Shown here one piece after another: positions 1 to 15,555 of a stretch of 64,000 nt of DNA. The position numbers and the translations under genes were made by a program. Below the pieces are notes generated by a model. That model did not search any database and was not told the origin of the DNA. It saw nothing but the letters and a program-made list of their open reading frames with translations. The first letter of the stretch is position 1; every line of letters begins with the position of its first letter. This stretch comes from Brugia malayi (lineage: Eukaryota > Nematoda > Chromadorea > Rhabditida > Onchocercidae), in the NCBI RefSeq assembly GCF_000002995.4, contig NW_025062478.1, forward strand, positions 7,106,001-7,170,000. Direction: 5' to 3'.

Positions 1-3687
<3,687 letters not shown>

Positions 3688-6070
3688 TGCTCAGTAAGCA
3701 GCACTCGAGTGGCTTAAAAAATTGTTTTTGAAGGACGAAATATTTATGATGTTGGTAATAAATAAAATTAATGCAGTTTCATTTAAGTGGACTTAGTATA
3801 CCATTTTTCAGGGTTTCAATGGTGCTGGTGCTTTATAAAATGAGACTTGTGGCGAAGTTTGTCCTTATATGTTCAGGAGAAAACATTATTGACTGCTGTG
3901 CTATATCTCTTTTTTCTTATTACTATAAATTTAGATGTCGAAATTCATGTTGTATTGTTCGAAATAAGCTTCTTTATCATGTTTAATGGTATATAGTGGT
4001 CAAAAATTCATGTAACTTTTAATTTAATTCAGATTTTTAAAAATCGAAAATTTCGAAGAAAACGCCAAAACATAAAAGTTTTTAAAAAAATATGGAAATT
4101 GGAAAATCATTTCAATATCCAACGTTAATATTCACTACCATTCAAGGTAACAAATTTATATTTCAACTAGTCTCGCACTAAGTAAGCTTTGTTGTTCATT
4201 AGAAATATTAAAGAGTTTATATAGTGAATAATGCAAGGTTTTCAAAAAAAAAAAAGCTGAATTTTTGGTTGAATGGTAGAAATCTTTTTTTGAACTAATG
4301 ATCTCGATATGTTATGTATGTACTCTATCATTTGTATAAATGCAATAATTTAAAATTACTGCTCTTTCAAATAATCACTTTTTTTTTTACAAAATGTTTC
4401 ACTATTTGAATAATTTGATACTATGAAAATATCACTGTGAATGTTTAGGATTTTTTACATCTTGTTTTTGCTCATTTCAAATGTCCACAGTGATAGGTAT
4501 GATTTTGCATTTTTATACGGTATTGTGGAATAATTTGAACATCACTGTTTCAATTTGTATTTTTTTATTTCATGAAATTGTGCCAAATTATTTCGATTAA
4601 TTCCAGATCACCAATTTTTTTTTTAAATTTCTTAAGGGCTCGATCTAGCGATTTACAAAATTGCACCAGTTTTTCTGAGATTTTAGTATTATTTTTTGTA
4701 GTAATTAGCGAATATGGTGCAGGCCTAGTTTTTCCTTAGCTTTTACGAATTCACTGCAGAAACTAAGCCTTATAAGATTGAGTTAGGTGACGTAGCATTT
4801 GCTAGCTGTTGGGAATGAGAGAATAAATTTAACCAGGTTTGGATATTGTTGAAACTTTCTTTTCATTAAGTTAATTGATGCTTTTTCATGCATTTACACC
4901 TCATTACCAGATATTTCTATCGATGTCTGTTTTTTGCGATGTCATGTCACTTTGTTGTCAAATATCACTAACGTGGAGTTTGTTTAAACAACAAACTTAA
5001 AATCCATTCCCGGGGATTTAATGTTTAAGAAAGCAAAATGATTTCGAAAAACTTTGATCAGTGATTTTCGACTGTCCGGGAAATTAGTATAAATACAGCG
5101 CACTTTGGCAGTAGAAACTGCAATGTTTAGTTATTGTGGGAAATTTCGTCTCTCATTTTATCGCATTTTGAAATACATGGTTTTTAGATGGAAGATATGA
5201 TTTTGTGGTACTGCAGCACAAAACGGTAATGAGCTGTTTCATACTGTAAACTTAATTTTGTAGAAATGTTATGAGAAAGCGGTACTATAAAAGATGAATA
5301 ACTTGGAAGTAAGCTAAGTAAGGACATTCTCCCTTTTTTTATATGGGAGATTTCCGTATTATATAAAAGGCTAACTTTGAAATATGCAAGTGAAGATGTA
5401 CGAATTGCATAAGAATAAGAACTAATGAAAATAGACTAAGGTATGTAATACCACTTTAAAGTATCTTCTGCTACCTGCTATTCATGTTGATGCTAGTCTT
5501 GCCCTGTAGCTGTTTGTGCGGAGGGACTTCCAGGAATAGAGACAGTGGCATTTCAACGCGGGCAGAGTGCGTACATGCAGGACGTCGTTGTGGTGTGTGT
5601 TGGTATTTCACTGAAGCGGGTGATGTGATAAGGAGGTGGAGGGTAACTTTTGCGATGAGAATAGCTTAGAATAAGGGTAAAGATGAGAGACTGAATGCGA
5701 ATTGTGCAAGGGACTGAATGGTCAATAATCCTCAAACTTGATTGATCTTATGTGAGTAGGGTCACATTAAGGCTATTTGTGAGAACTCTAAATTATAATT
5801 ATATTTAATTTCAAAAGAAATGATCTCGCCATTATCTTCATTTTTGTAACAAACGGTCAAAATTTTAATCATATAAAAGTTACTTGCTATGGCGAGATAA
5901 ATAGTACTGAGGAAAAATTGGGTGGGGATGCTTTTCAAAGTCAGTTTAAAGTAATAGTTTGGTACGAAAATGAAATACTCTTTTTGATATAATCTCTGTT
6001 CATTTATATACAAGAGCATTTTCATTACTGCCAGTAAAATTTCTAGGTGTATAGTTATTATTCTTTTATC
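3688..6070. other. Intergenic region between poly(A) polymerase and TASOR-like gene
   Basis: AT-rich apart from a GC-richer stretch at about 5490-5660. Short ORFs here (3771-3986 on +, 5762-6082 on -, 5484-5669 on +) have no recognisable family. The poly(A) signal of the upstream gene lies at its left end. The GC-richer patch, 400-600 nt before the next gene, may be promoter sequence. Confidence 0.5.
3757..3766 (+). terminator. Polyadenylation signal(s) of the poly(A) polymerase gene
   Basis: Two overlapping AATAAA hexamers lie 70-80 nt after the stop codon at 3685-3687, the expected position for 3' end formation. Confidence 0.6.
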
Positions 6071-9000
6071 ATGGCAATGCAACGAAATGATTTCTACATC
6101 CCACGAAAATCGCTAAATCAGACAAGTATGTTTCCTCTTGTCCTAATTACTTTATAGTCATTTATTTGGGAGACTTAATTCGTTTCTTCTGCGCTAATTA
6201 ATTTCTTCATGAATGCTTACACAATCATATAGATTATCATTTGAAATAAAATAAGCAAGCTTGTGAAAGCAGTATGCTCAAGAAAATTTGTTAGGAAAAG
6301 CTTTATATCTAACAAAAATTATCCGTAAATGTTTTGCAATAAGCTGTGCTTCACGTTGCGATACAAATAGATTTTTCTGAGCATTAAAGTGCTAAATTTA
6401 CTTAAACTCTATTTTACCACAATTTTATTGTTTGTAATCAATTTACGCGCTTGAAGACATATCTCTGCATTGCGTAAACGATGTTGCCATTAACAGCGAA
6501 CCATTTCGAAATATATATCAGCAAGTAATTTCATCGCATATTTCAAGCAGCTGCCAGGATCGGGAATCGATCAGAATTGTCCGGTGTAGAATTATAAGTA
6601 ATAAACAACTGGAAACACGGGTGACAGTTATTTTTTCCGATTAAAAAAAGACATTTTCGAATAGATCAATGTTTTGATCTTGTTTCACTTCCAATATTTA
6701 TGCCCTAGAGATGTGGTAAAGTAAAATTATAGTTGGTTTTAAAGGACTTATATTACATTATATATTTTTTGGTAACCCAAATTCTACCATATTATGCAAG
6801 AAAAAGCCACATTACGAAGTTTATGAGGAATTCATTTTTTTTTCTCTTCAGTTCTCTAATTTTCGGCGTTCGCTAGAATCCCAGCGGTTACCCGCTGACG
6901 TGTCGTTTGGATACACTCTTCTCTCGGATAATGTGCGAGAAGTGAGTCATTTCTATTCATGTTTTACATTTTCCATCTACAAGAATGTTGTCACTGTCAG
7001 TTGTCAGTCATATGAAAGAAGCCACTTTGTAGTATTTATATAGTAATGAACAACGTTCTTAACTTCCCTTTTTTGAAATTGGCTTAGGCTGTGTAGTTTT
7101 TTTTTATTACAACATTCGTTGTCTTCAGTAACAAAAACAAATTTAAAAGAAAATTCTGTTGGCTAATTTGAAATGAAACTCTGGCCTCAGTAATAAATGG
7201 CTTAGGGATGCTTAATTTTTCTAACTTTTCAGATGGAACTGATAGCACAGTGGGGCCTCTGCGTTAATAATAACTTCGTGGGGGATTTGGGTGAACCAAC
7301 ATATGGTTAGTTCATTTTTAAAATTCATTTGAAAGACAGTTTGTTTGACAGTCTTTTTAATAAACTTCTGTTTGGAAAGAAATAGTGACTGGTTTTCAGT
7401 TTTCCGGCTAAATTTATTATCTTAAACAGTATGAAAGCAAATTGATAAAGAATTAATACATAAGTATTATTAAAAAGCAATATTGTTGTATGGAGATTTA
7501 TAATAACAGTTTAGACATATTAAAATATTAATATGAAAATGTTGCATGTTGCTTTAATTACTCTAATTCTTAATTTTTGGGTCATTTACTTGAGCACATA
7601 ACTTTTAGGTGTTTACTTGTCGGGACACCCGGATTTAGTTACACCAGCACCATTTCTTGGACGAACCAAATTGAAGATTTTAGCGTGCAAGGTAAGCGCT
7701 AACTTTTTAATTCGTGACTCTTTTTGTTCTTTTCACTACACATATCTTCAATTACTGTCAAGGCTTTATTATTTATCTTGCCGTTTAATAACTAAACAAA
7801 GATGTTATTCATTTGCAGTTCTGCAACCTGGTAGTGATAAATTGTCACACCATGACAATTCTTTCAGATCTTGAAAGGTAGATGCAATATTGTTGGTTTG
7901 GGGTCTTATCATTTATTGCCTACGCGAGGATGTCATTCGCATTCAGCTATGCAACCAGTGGATTGTAAATTATCGCGACATGATAATTATCGATGTGATC
8001 AGGTCTTATTAAATTTCCAGTTCTTTATTTTTTTTAAAAAAAAAAATTGCCTTCTGCAAGATTGATTCTGTTTAATTTAAAAGTCCGTAGAGTCTATAAC
8101 AGGCAGCTGTTCTTGACTACCCAATTCACATGAATTTTTTCAGATTTTTTTGTTTGAAGAGAAAGGAGTTGGTTATTCCAAATCGCCAGCAAATATTTTA
8201 CCTTTTGCCATATATGACGTCGAGTTTCCCCCAAATACGTAATTTTGTTCATTAATTTTTGATTAACTAAGTTTTTTTCTTAATACATGATGTTAAAATT
8301 ATATAAGAGGTCAGCATATTGAGAACGAAAGAGATGTATTTTATTCACAAACGTGCAAAATACAAATAACTTTTTAAGCATTTTATTAGTTGCTTACTTA
8401 TTTTACAAAGAAGGTTAAATTGACTGGGATATAACTGTTTGTAAACTTTTACAGGGAAAGGTTTTCATTATTCACTTTCGTGAGTTTCAGTGTTCTGTCT
8501 TTCAAAGGAACGGATTCAATTGTTTGGAGTGGTAATTTGTTGATTGGAAGTAAGCGCTATAGTCGTGTTTCACTGTATTCATTAGCAGCAGCGACTAAAC
8601 CACCATTAATGTGAGTTTAGAAAGTGCTTAATGAAATGCTTTCAGAAGATCATTTCTGATTGGGAATTGATTTTTTTTTTACATATTATTTGTTAGATAA
8701 AATATTGTTTTCATCATTATTAAATAAAATATCTTTAGGAGTGCATTTTTTTTTTTTTTTTTTTACATTTAGTGACACTTACGAAGTTACCGACTTCATT
8801 CGTTGGACTGCGTGCCTGGCTTTTCCACCGGTTCTTGAACTGTTGAAACCACCAGCTCTTGGAGAAATCGCTTTGAAAAAAGAGGTTAGACAATCAGTTC
8901 AAATTTTGCAGAAGAAGATGGTAATTATGGTGCTTACGTAAATCTTTTTAGGTACTTTTGGTCGATTCTCAACGTTTAGTCTACTATTTTACATTATTTT

Positions 9001-12000
9001 CTGAAGATGATTCTCATGATTTTGTTTTACTACACGAATCTATGAGAATAAAGCAAGCGGCAAGTGTTTCATATTTTTGTCATTTTTGTATTTATTTTTG
9101 TCCAAGTTTTGCTTGTTTCGATTAACGGTTGAAATTAACGAAGTCTAGAATGAGTTCGTCATTGTGATTTATTGAAATAATCTATTGTAAATGGATCTTT
9201 CTAGCAAATCATGTCATGTTATAGGATAGTTTGATTGTTTAAAACATTAGTTAACAACACATTAAGCGATACAAGTTGAGCTCTTCTCTACAGCACTGAT
9301 TTGATTACTTTCGGCGTCTTATAATAAGACTTGAATAATTTGTAATGTTTCCATAGCTAAAACCAACTAACTAATATAGTTTTTTTTTTTTTTTTTTTCA
9401 GGCAGGTATAACGATCTTCCCATCTGTTGGGATTTTCATTCTTTTGCCAAACGGATTATTTAGTGATTTGTTAACACTTCCTAAAACAGTTGGCAATATT
9501 TTCCATTGTTTATATTTGACATCTGATTTGAACTGTTCTTTAATATACGGTGCATTCGAAGCGATGTCGACGGAGGAGAAGTCATTAATTTTGCGATTTA
9601 GATTTTGAATTTTAATTGTCGAGGGCCTACTAAGTATTTATTGTTGATGTAAAAATTTTATGTTTGTTTTTTTTTTTTTTTTTTTTTTTTTTTTTCAGAA
9701 AGAAATTTGCTTCAGCTATGTTATAAATGTATGAAATTAATCTAATAGACAGTATGTTTTACAGCGATGAATTTATGAGGCCGTTGTTACTTCAAGAGCG
9801 TATCGATGGGCTGGATGTTCGTATTCAAGAACTGGTACGAAATGTGGCTAAGAAAACTTTACTTTCGGAAGAAAATTCTAACAAATTAAAGGTTCAAGGA
9901 GAAACATCGAATGCAAGTTCCGGTAAATTTTATATTGCCTAGACTGATTAATAGCTATAGAAGAATAAAGAATCATTAGATTATTATGTCTCTTTATATC
10001 CTCATTGCTTGCAAGAATTTATATGCAAGAAATAGAAAGGAAAAAACATGTATATTGCTTATACATTGAAGAAGCGGTTGACATGGATATAGCAGACAGT
10101 GACGATGATGAAGAGAAGAGGGGATGGCGTGTTGAGCGTATGAACACAAAATATGGGATGGAAAATTCCTTAAAAGAGCATGTACGTTTGCATAAAATTT
10201 CATTGATTTTGTCATTCTGTCTGTAGTCACTTTAGTTTAGTTGGAGTTCCTGTTTCTTTTTGTTAATCGTCGGCAAGTAAATTTCATGCATTTGGTAAAC
10301 AGTTCTTTAGACATATGCTTGGAGTAGATATTGTTAATAATTCTCAAATTCATAAAATTCACTTGGAAAAGTTTAGTTGTTTGGTTACATATAAGGATGA
10401 CTGCATAAGCTGCGATAGTTTTGTTTAATTTTTCAGCCAATATCAACCTCAGATTCAAAATTAAAGCCAAATTTACCGCATTCAATTGACGAAGCAGTGT
10501 CAAAGGATAAGCGATTACTTTCTTCTAATCCTCGACGTGGAAAGATGTTTATCAGTAGAGATCCCAGGAAGCGTCTTATCAATGGTCGAGATTTGCCAAT
10601 TCCATCATGTTCAGTCGCAGGACGAAAGATTTCAGACTGGAATTCTTTGCGTGAACAATCAGTTACTAAAAAAAAGGCAATTTTGAGTTTTTGTAAACAT
10701 TTAGTTATGAAGCATTGCAAGGTATTGTCAGATCATTGAGATTTCAATTTTTTTTTTTTCAGCCAACACCATCATTCGGCTTACCTGCAATTGATTTCCG
10801 TGGCTATTCGCCATCAGATGCGTTATCCAGTGGAGAATCGTCACCGAGAGCTGTTTCGCAGTCCCAGAGTTCTCCGTCTAACAGTTCTCCGAATCTTGGA
10901 GTATGTTCATCTTTGCTCGAATTGAAACATGGAAACTGGAGCCATCATTTTGATCACTTCTCAACAGATGTGTCTGCACTTTCTTAATTAATTATACAAA
11001 TGATTAAGGCCCAGAACATCAAAACGGCATAATCTTAATTATTTCTCAAAAAATCGAACTGTATATAGTTTTCCATAAATTTTACAAAGAAAGTTAAAGT
11101 AGTGACTTGGTCCGACAGGAAATAATTTTAAACTTCCAGGTTAACGACAGTGTGGCGTTTCTCGGGAGTTTTTCGAGAAATCAGAGGTATGTTTCTGTTT
11201 TAGCATTGTTCAAGCTGCAGTGTGTTTTAGTTGTCTCAGTTCAATAGTTTTCTTATCTGCTATCAGCTCAGTATTACCACTGTGGAAAACTTTGGAATGC
11301 TTGGTTTACTATGGATGTATTTTTTTAACTTGATGTTGAATTTTCAAACCTCTCTCTTATTTTTTAGTGAACCGGATAGTACTGAATCTCCTGCTAGTCC
11401 TCCACATGAACCTGGTGTCTTCGTTGCTACTGCGCCAAAAATTATTTCCGATTACGATATGAGGTCGGCTATCGATGCTTCATTTCAAATGCCCGCACGG
11501 CAGTATCGGGTAGTTTTCTTAGATTCTTATTTATCTACTGAAATATAGTCAGCAAAAAAGTGGGACTTTTTTTTTTTAAATTGGTTGTAGTTTATCTTCT
11601 GCATCCTCATTTATTTGTCATTAAAGAAGAATTCGTTCTTTACATGAATCAGAATATTAATATTACTAAAAATGGTCGTCAGCAACAAAATTAACCTAAA
11701 AAAAATATTTCTGACCTCTTAACTGTTCGTAATAAATATAATTAATATTTTTTAGCCTCCGGAAGTTACACCGTTTACAGCTGTAGCGTCAATAGAAGCA
11801 GTGAAGAATCCTGAACTGCTGGTAGGAAATATCAGTTCTATTTCATGCGTTACTTCAATTAAATGGATAATTTATAGTTGTTTTACAATTGTCACTGTCG
11901 GCAGTTAAATTTTAGGAAATTTCATCATACTGTATCTGTTGTTTCAGACTGATAAAAAACAAAAAAATCTCGCTATCAATGATGAACCCACGTAAGTTCT

Positions 12001-15000
12001 TTCAGTTTATGAAGTATTTGATTTACGTGTTATTCAATGCTTTTCATCTTTGCTTGTCATTGCTGTGATAAATTTTGCAGTGCATTATGAATTGTACATG
12101 TTTTAAATTAGTATTTGACTTACAAATTGATTTGATTTTCATTTTTCGTAATCCTAAAAAGTTTTCATCGCCTTGGGCGAAAAAACAAACTGTCATAGAA
12201 AGTTTTTTCTCGGTTAAAATCGATTTTATTGTTAATATTCTTTGTTTTCCTATCTTTAAACACTGATTTTATATTTTGATGGTCAGATCAAGAGAAACTG
12301 AACTTGTTAAAATTTTAAATAATTGCGGCTTTTTGTAAACTGAATGTGGAACTTTTAGTTACATCCTGCCTGAATTAGTTTCATTTCCATCCCATTCTAT
12401 TCAAAGAAATCCGGCTGAAAGTGAAAAGGTCAGTTTTTTCTAGCAAAAATATTTTTTCTACAGACTGTTTTTTGCTTGTAGATGAAAACACTATGTAGTA
12501 GGATAGTTATTTCATATTTATAAAAAGTGTTGCCTGGAGATTATTTTTTATTTTCCAGAAGGATTCGTTATTAAATCCTCCTGCGCAACACTTGCAGTGG
12601 AATGTTTTTCCGAACTCGGATGTTGATGATCATGATCTATCATTCTGGAAAACAAATGAATCGATAGCTAGTGGTGATGTAGATATGCGTGCTATTCATT
12701 CAGTTAGTACTGTTCCAGATACTTCACGTGAAGTATGGATTTTGATTTCTTGAAGCTAGATATGACTGTAGAATATCTCAGAATAAAACAGAAGTATATC
12801 GATATGTTACATTTGTATTTTGTCATTTGTTTGGCTAATGCTTTAAATTCCTATCATGGAATGATAATTATTATGCAATTTTCATTTTATGATGAACTGG
12901 TCTGGAAACAAGGAAAATATAAATGGGCTATAATGTAGGGTTTGGGTTTGAGATTATTGCTTGAGCAATAATCATTCACTGCCATTTAGATTGTTTACTT
13001 TTTTATTCAAAGTTATAGATTATTTTTGGAATGCTTTGCAACAATAAAATTGACTTGAATAAAAAATTAAAAAGGATGAGCGGAGGTCGATAATGTCGAG
13101 TGAATCAATTTACGGATTTGGGATAAAAAAAGAAAATGAATTAACTGTTAAAAGGAAAAAATAGTCATTCAGGAAATTTCCTTTTCTTTTTTGAATTGTG
13201 GGAGTATGATTGCTGGGAAGAAATGAGATTTATGTATCGAGATACAGTGTGTAGAAAGCGTCTTTATAGGTTATAGTATCAGCTGCGCATCACGTAAGAT
13301 CTGCTATGCAAGCACCGATCGTATTCTCTAATGGCGACACTGATCATCGTATGATTTCATCAGCAGTTCGACCTTCAACTTCTGCACATTCTCCTGAAAG
13401 CTTTACAAATGAATCTACTGGACGCTTACGCATGCATCATTTTTCTTCACTTACTTCCGTTCCTTACGCGGGATCCTTTCGATACAGTAGTACTACTCCG
13501 ACGTAGGTTTTTAATTTTCCAAAAAAGCAATTAAATTTATGGAGTTGCTTTATTTCAGCAGCTATACAGCTAGATTTAAACATCCACGCATGTATGGATT
13601 TTTCAATCAACCAACTATTCATCGCCAATCGAAACCGTATTATGCTCGAAGTGTAAGAGTTTCAGTTTTAGATCTTATAGAAATAATTTTTTATGATTTT
13701 TATGATAACTTAAAAGCATCAAATTATTTCTGCGGGTTTATACAGAGTGGTAACAACAGCTTTTTTGCTATTGTTTCCCAAAAACGTTTTTTCAGGCTGT
13801 GAGTAGCAGTTCTTCGGTAACCTTTCAAAGACGAGGAGTGTTACTGATCGATGATATTCAATTTACTGTTGGGGCTTTGTATGTATTTTATTTTAATGGC
13901 AAAAACTTTTGTTTTCGTTCCCCAAAATTATTTCTTCAAACTTTTAGCATGCTCTTTCGTATTTCGATTATGTTTTGATTATTTCATTGTACTGTTGCAC
14001 AACGCATTTTGTTTGCAGGGATCCGAAGCTTTTCCGGATGATTCTGGAGCGTTTTTCGAATTGGAGGGAAAGTGGTTCCAGTTCCTGGTGGGTCAAACTA
14101 CATACACATCTCAGGCAGACTTTGATTTTGGATGGGTAAGTTTTTGTTTCCACTGTTCTAATAGGTTGTTATTGGCTGATACTTTTCCCATTATGTCTTA
14201 TAATTATCATTTAATTTTCATCAATTTATGGCTTTAGATTCTAGAATTATAGCAAGTACAAAGCAAGTCGAAATCCAATAACAAAGTAATCTTTTCATTT
14301 TTGTCTCCAACTAGCATTTCTAGTTTTAGTTAATAGCTACTCTGCTTGTTGCTTTCCCCCATGTCTAACAAGTATGACAGTGACTTTTGCCGTATAGTTA
14401 CACCTTCTTAATATGGTGTAATGCACATTATTTGTTGCCGATAAAATGCCAATTTCAATTTCCAAATTTATTTCTTGATTTTTGAAAATTTGTAACCTTC
14501 GAACTTTGTTCTGCTTAAATGAGGAAAATGTTGGATATGACAGAGACACAGAGTAAAACTAAATAAACATCAGACACCATGAATCCTTATTTAAGTACCT
14601 CGTCGTATTCTGATTCGAAAATAGTGGAAAAATATGCCCATTATGAAGAAATAATAAAGGAATATGAAAATCTGAAAGTGATACAAACAATGAAACCACA
14701 TGAATGTGATAAAAATAAAAATGATGCGAATATATTGTTGAAATGTTTGAGTCATATTGCAAATACAAATCGAAAGTGCGCCATGATTTATTTGACTGGT
14801 AAGTCATATTTCAACACGGAATTCGTGTTTTGTTGAAATTAATATATCCTCTTCTGTCCATATGGTTACGAATATTGTGAAAATATTCATTTATTCATTT
14901 GAATATAAATTATAAAAGTAGTGTATATGATTTCTAACTTGTCAGTGCTTTATAACTTAATCAAAACAAAGGCCATAACGTTCTGTGCATTTCTGAACCT

Positions 15001-15161
15001 TTTTTATTTTTTTCAAAAGCTTGAACTGAAAATATTTCATAAATACTGCATCTTTTTTAATTCTAGATATGTCAAAAGATTCGTCAGTGGGTAAGCAGAT
15101 AACATGCACGGGTTTTGAAATTTATCGCAGCGTGGAGCTATTGAAAAAATTTGATATCTGA
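6071..15161 (+). CDS. TASOR-like protein (pseudo-PARP/DUF3715 plus SPOC-like architecture)
   Basis: In vertebrates TASOR scaffolds the HUSH complex, which silences transposons by H3K9 methylation. Proposed exons: 6071-6125, 6457-6524, 6852-6941, 7233-7305, 7609-7691, 7868-8002, 8144-8238, 8455-8610, 8773-8884, 8952-9059, 9402-9580, 9699-9719, 9765-9922, 10072-10181, 10437-10721, 10763-10900, 11140-11186, 11368-11509, 11756-11821, 11948-11991, 12359-12428, 12559-12732, 13270-13502, 13559-13652, 13796-13878, 14019-14135, 14596-14798, 15067-15161. The total is 1,077 residues in one continuous frame. Family cues: SFGYTLLSDN, GLCVNNNFVGDLGEPTYGVY and the LACKILKGR strand of the pseudo-PARP fold; a SPOC-like VWSGNLLIGSKRYSRV; and near the C-terminus RRGVLLIDD and NTNRKCAMIYLTD, like the TASOR helical/Rossmann end. 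The middle is Ser/Pro-rich and disordered. The first two exons, 9699-9719, the 10721 donor (alternative GC donor after 10676) and the 14596 acceptor are the weakest joins. Confidence 0.68.
9667..9695. repeat. Poly(T) tract, 29 nt
   Basis: An uninterrupted T run that forms the pyrimidine tract of the acceptor before the 21-nt exon 9699-9719. Confidence 0.9.
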
Positions 15162-15549
15162 TGATGCTTCATGCGTTTCGTGTTTTGAATTTGTGAAGAT
15201 TCTTGCGTTTTATGTTGGTGGTTATTTTCATTGATTTCGGAATTTTACTGAATAAGTTTCGTGGATATTAATTCGTGAGTAAGTTGAAAATCATAACTCC
15301 TCTTTTATGCTCTGTTTCATAAATCCATATGTGACAAATTTTGCAACGAGGAATCCAAAATTAAAAAAAGAAAAAACTTCCATTCTACCTTCTTTTTTTC
15401 TATAATCTCTCATCTTTATATTTTCCGTATCTCAATCAATAACGATCATTCTATTTAATAATCCGTATAAAGCTTATCCCATTTCTTTTATTATTCATAT
15501 ATTTATTCATTTCCGTTATTTGAATTCACATATCTGCTCTGTCTTAGCA

Positions 15550-15555
15550 AATAAA
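15550..15555 (+). terminator. Candidate polyadenylation signal of TASOR-like gene
   Basis: An AATAAA lies about 390 nt after the stop at 15159-15161. A second one is at 15889-15894. Which is used cannot be told from sequence. Confidence 0.35.

Noticed and set aside
5762..6082. 106-codon ORF on the minus strand before the TASOR-like gene
   Set aside because: Composition is AT-driven (Ile, Tyr, Lys, Phe), there are no domain motifs, and it overlaps the proposed first TASOR exon antisense.
7828..7874. Alternative exon after TTTGCAG reading FCNLVVINCHTM
   Set aside because: Exon 7868-8002 from the later TTTCAG joins in phase, gives the family-like LACKILKGR, and connects cleanly to the next exon.
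14019..14135. Other open frame of this exon (GSEAFPDDSGAFFELEG)
   Set aside because: Phase from exon 13796-13878 requires the frame reading DPKLFRMILERFSNW, which also continues correctly into 14596.
14238..14308. Alternative TASOR 3' exon after TTATAG ending ITK
   Set aside because: It is possible by phase, but it loses the conserved C-terminal block found at 14596-15161.
14579..15161. Separate gene starting at ATG 14579
   Set aside because: The acceptor at 14595 connects in phase to the preceding exon and the sequence aligns with the TASOR C-terminal region. No trans-splice site precedes this ATG.
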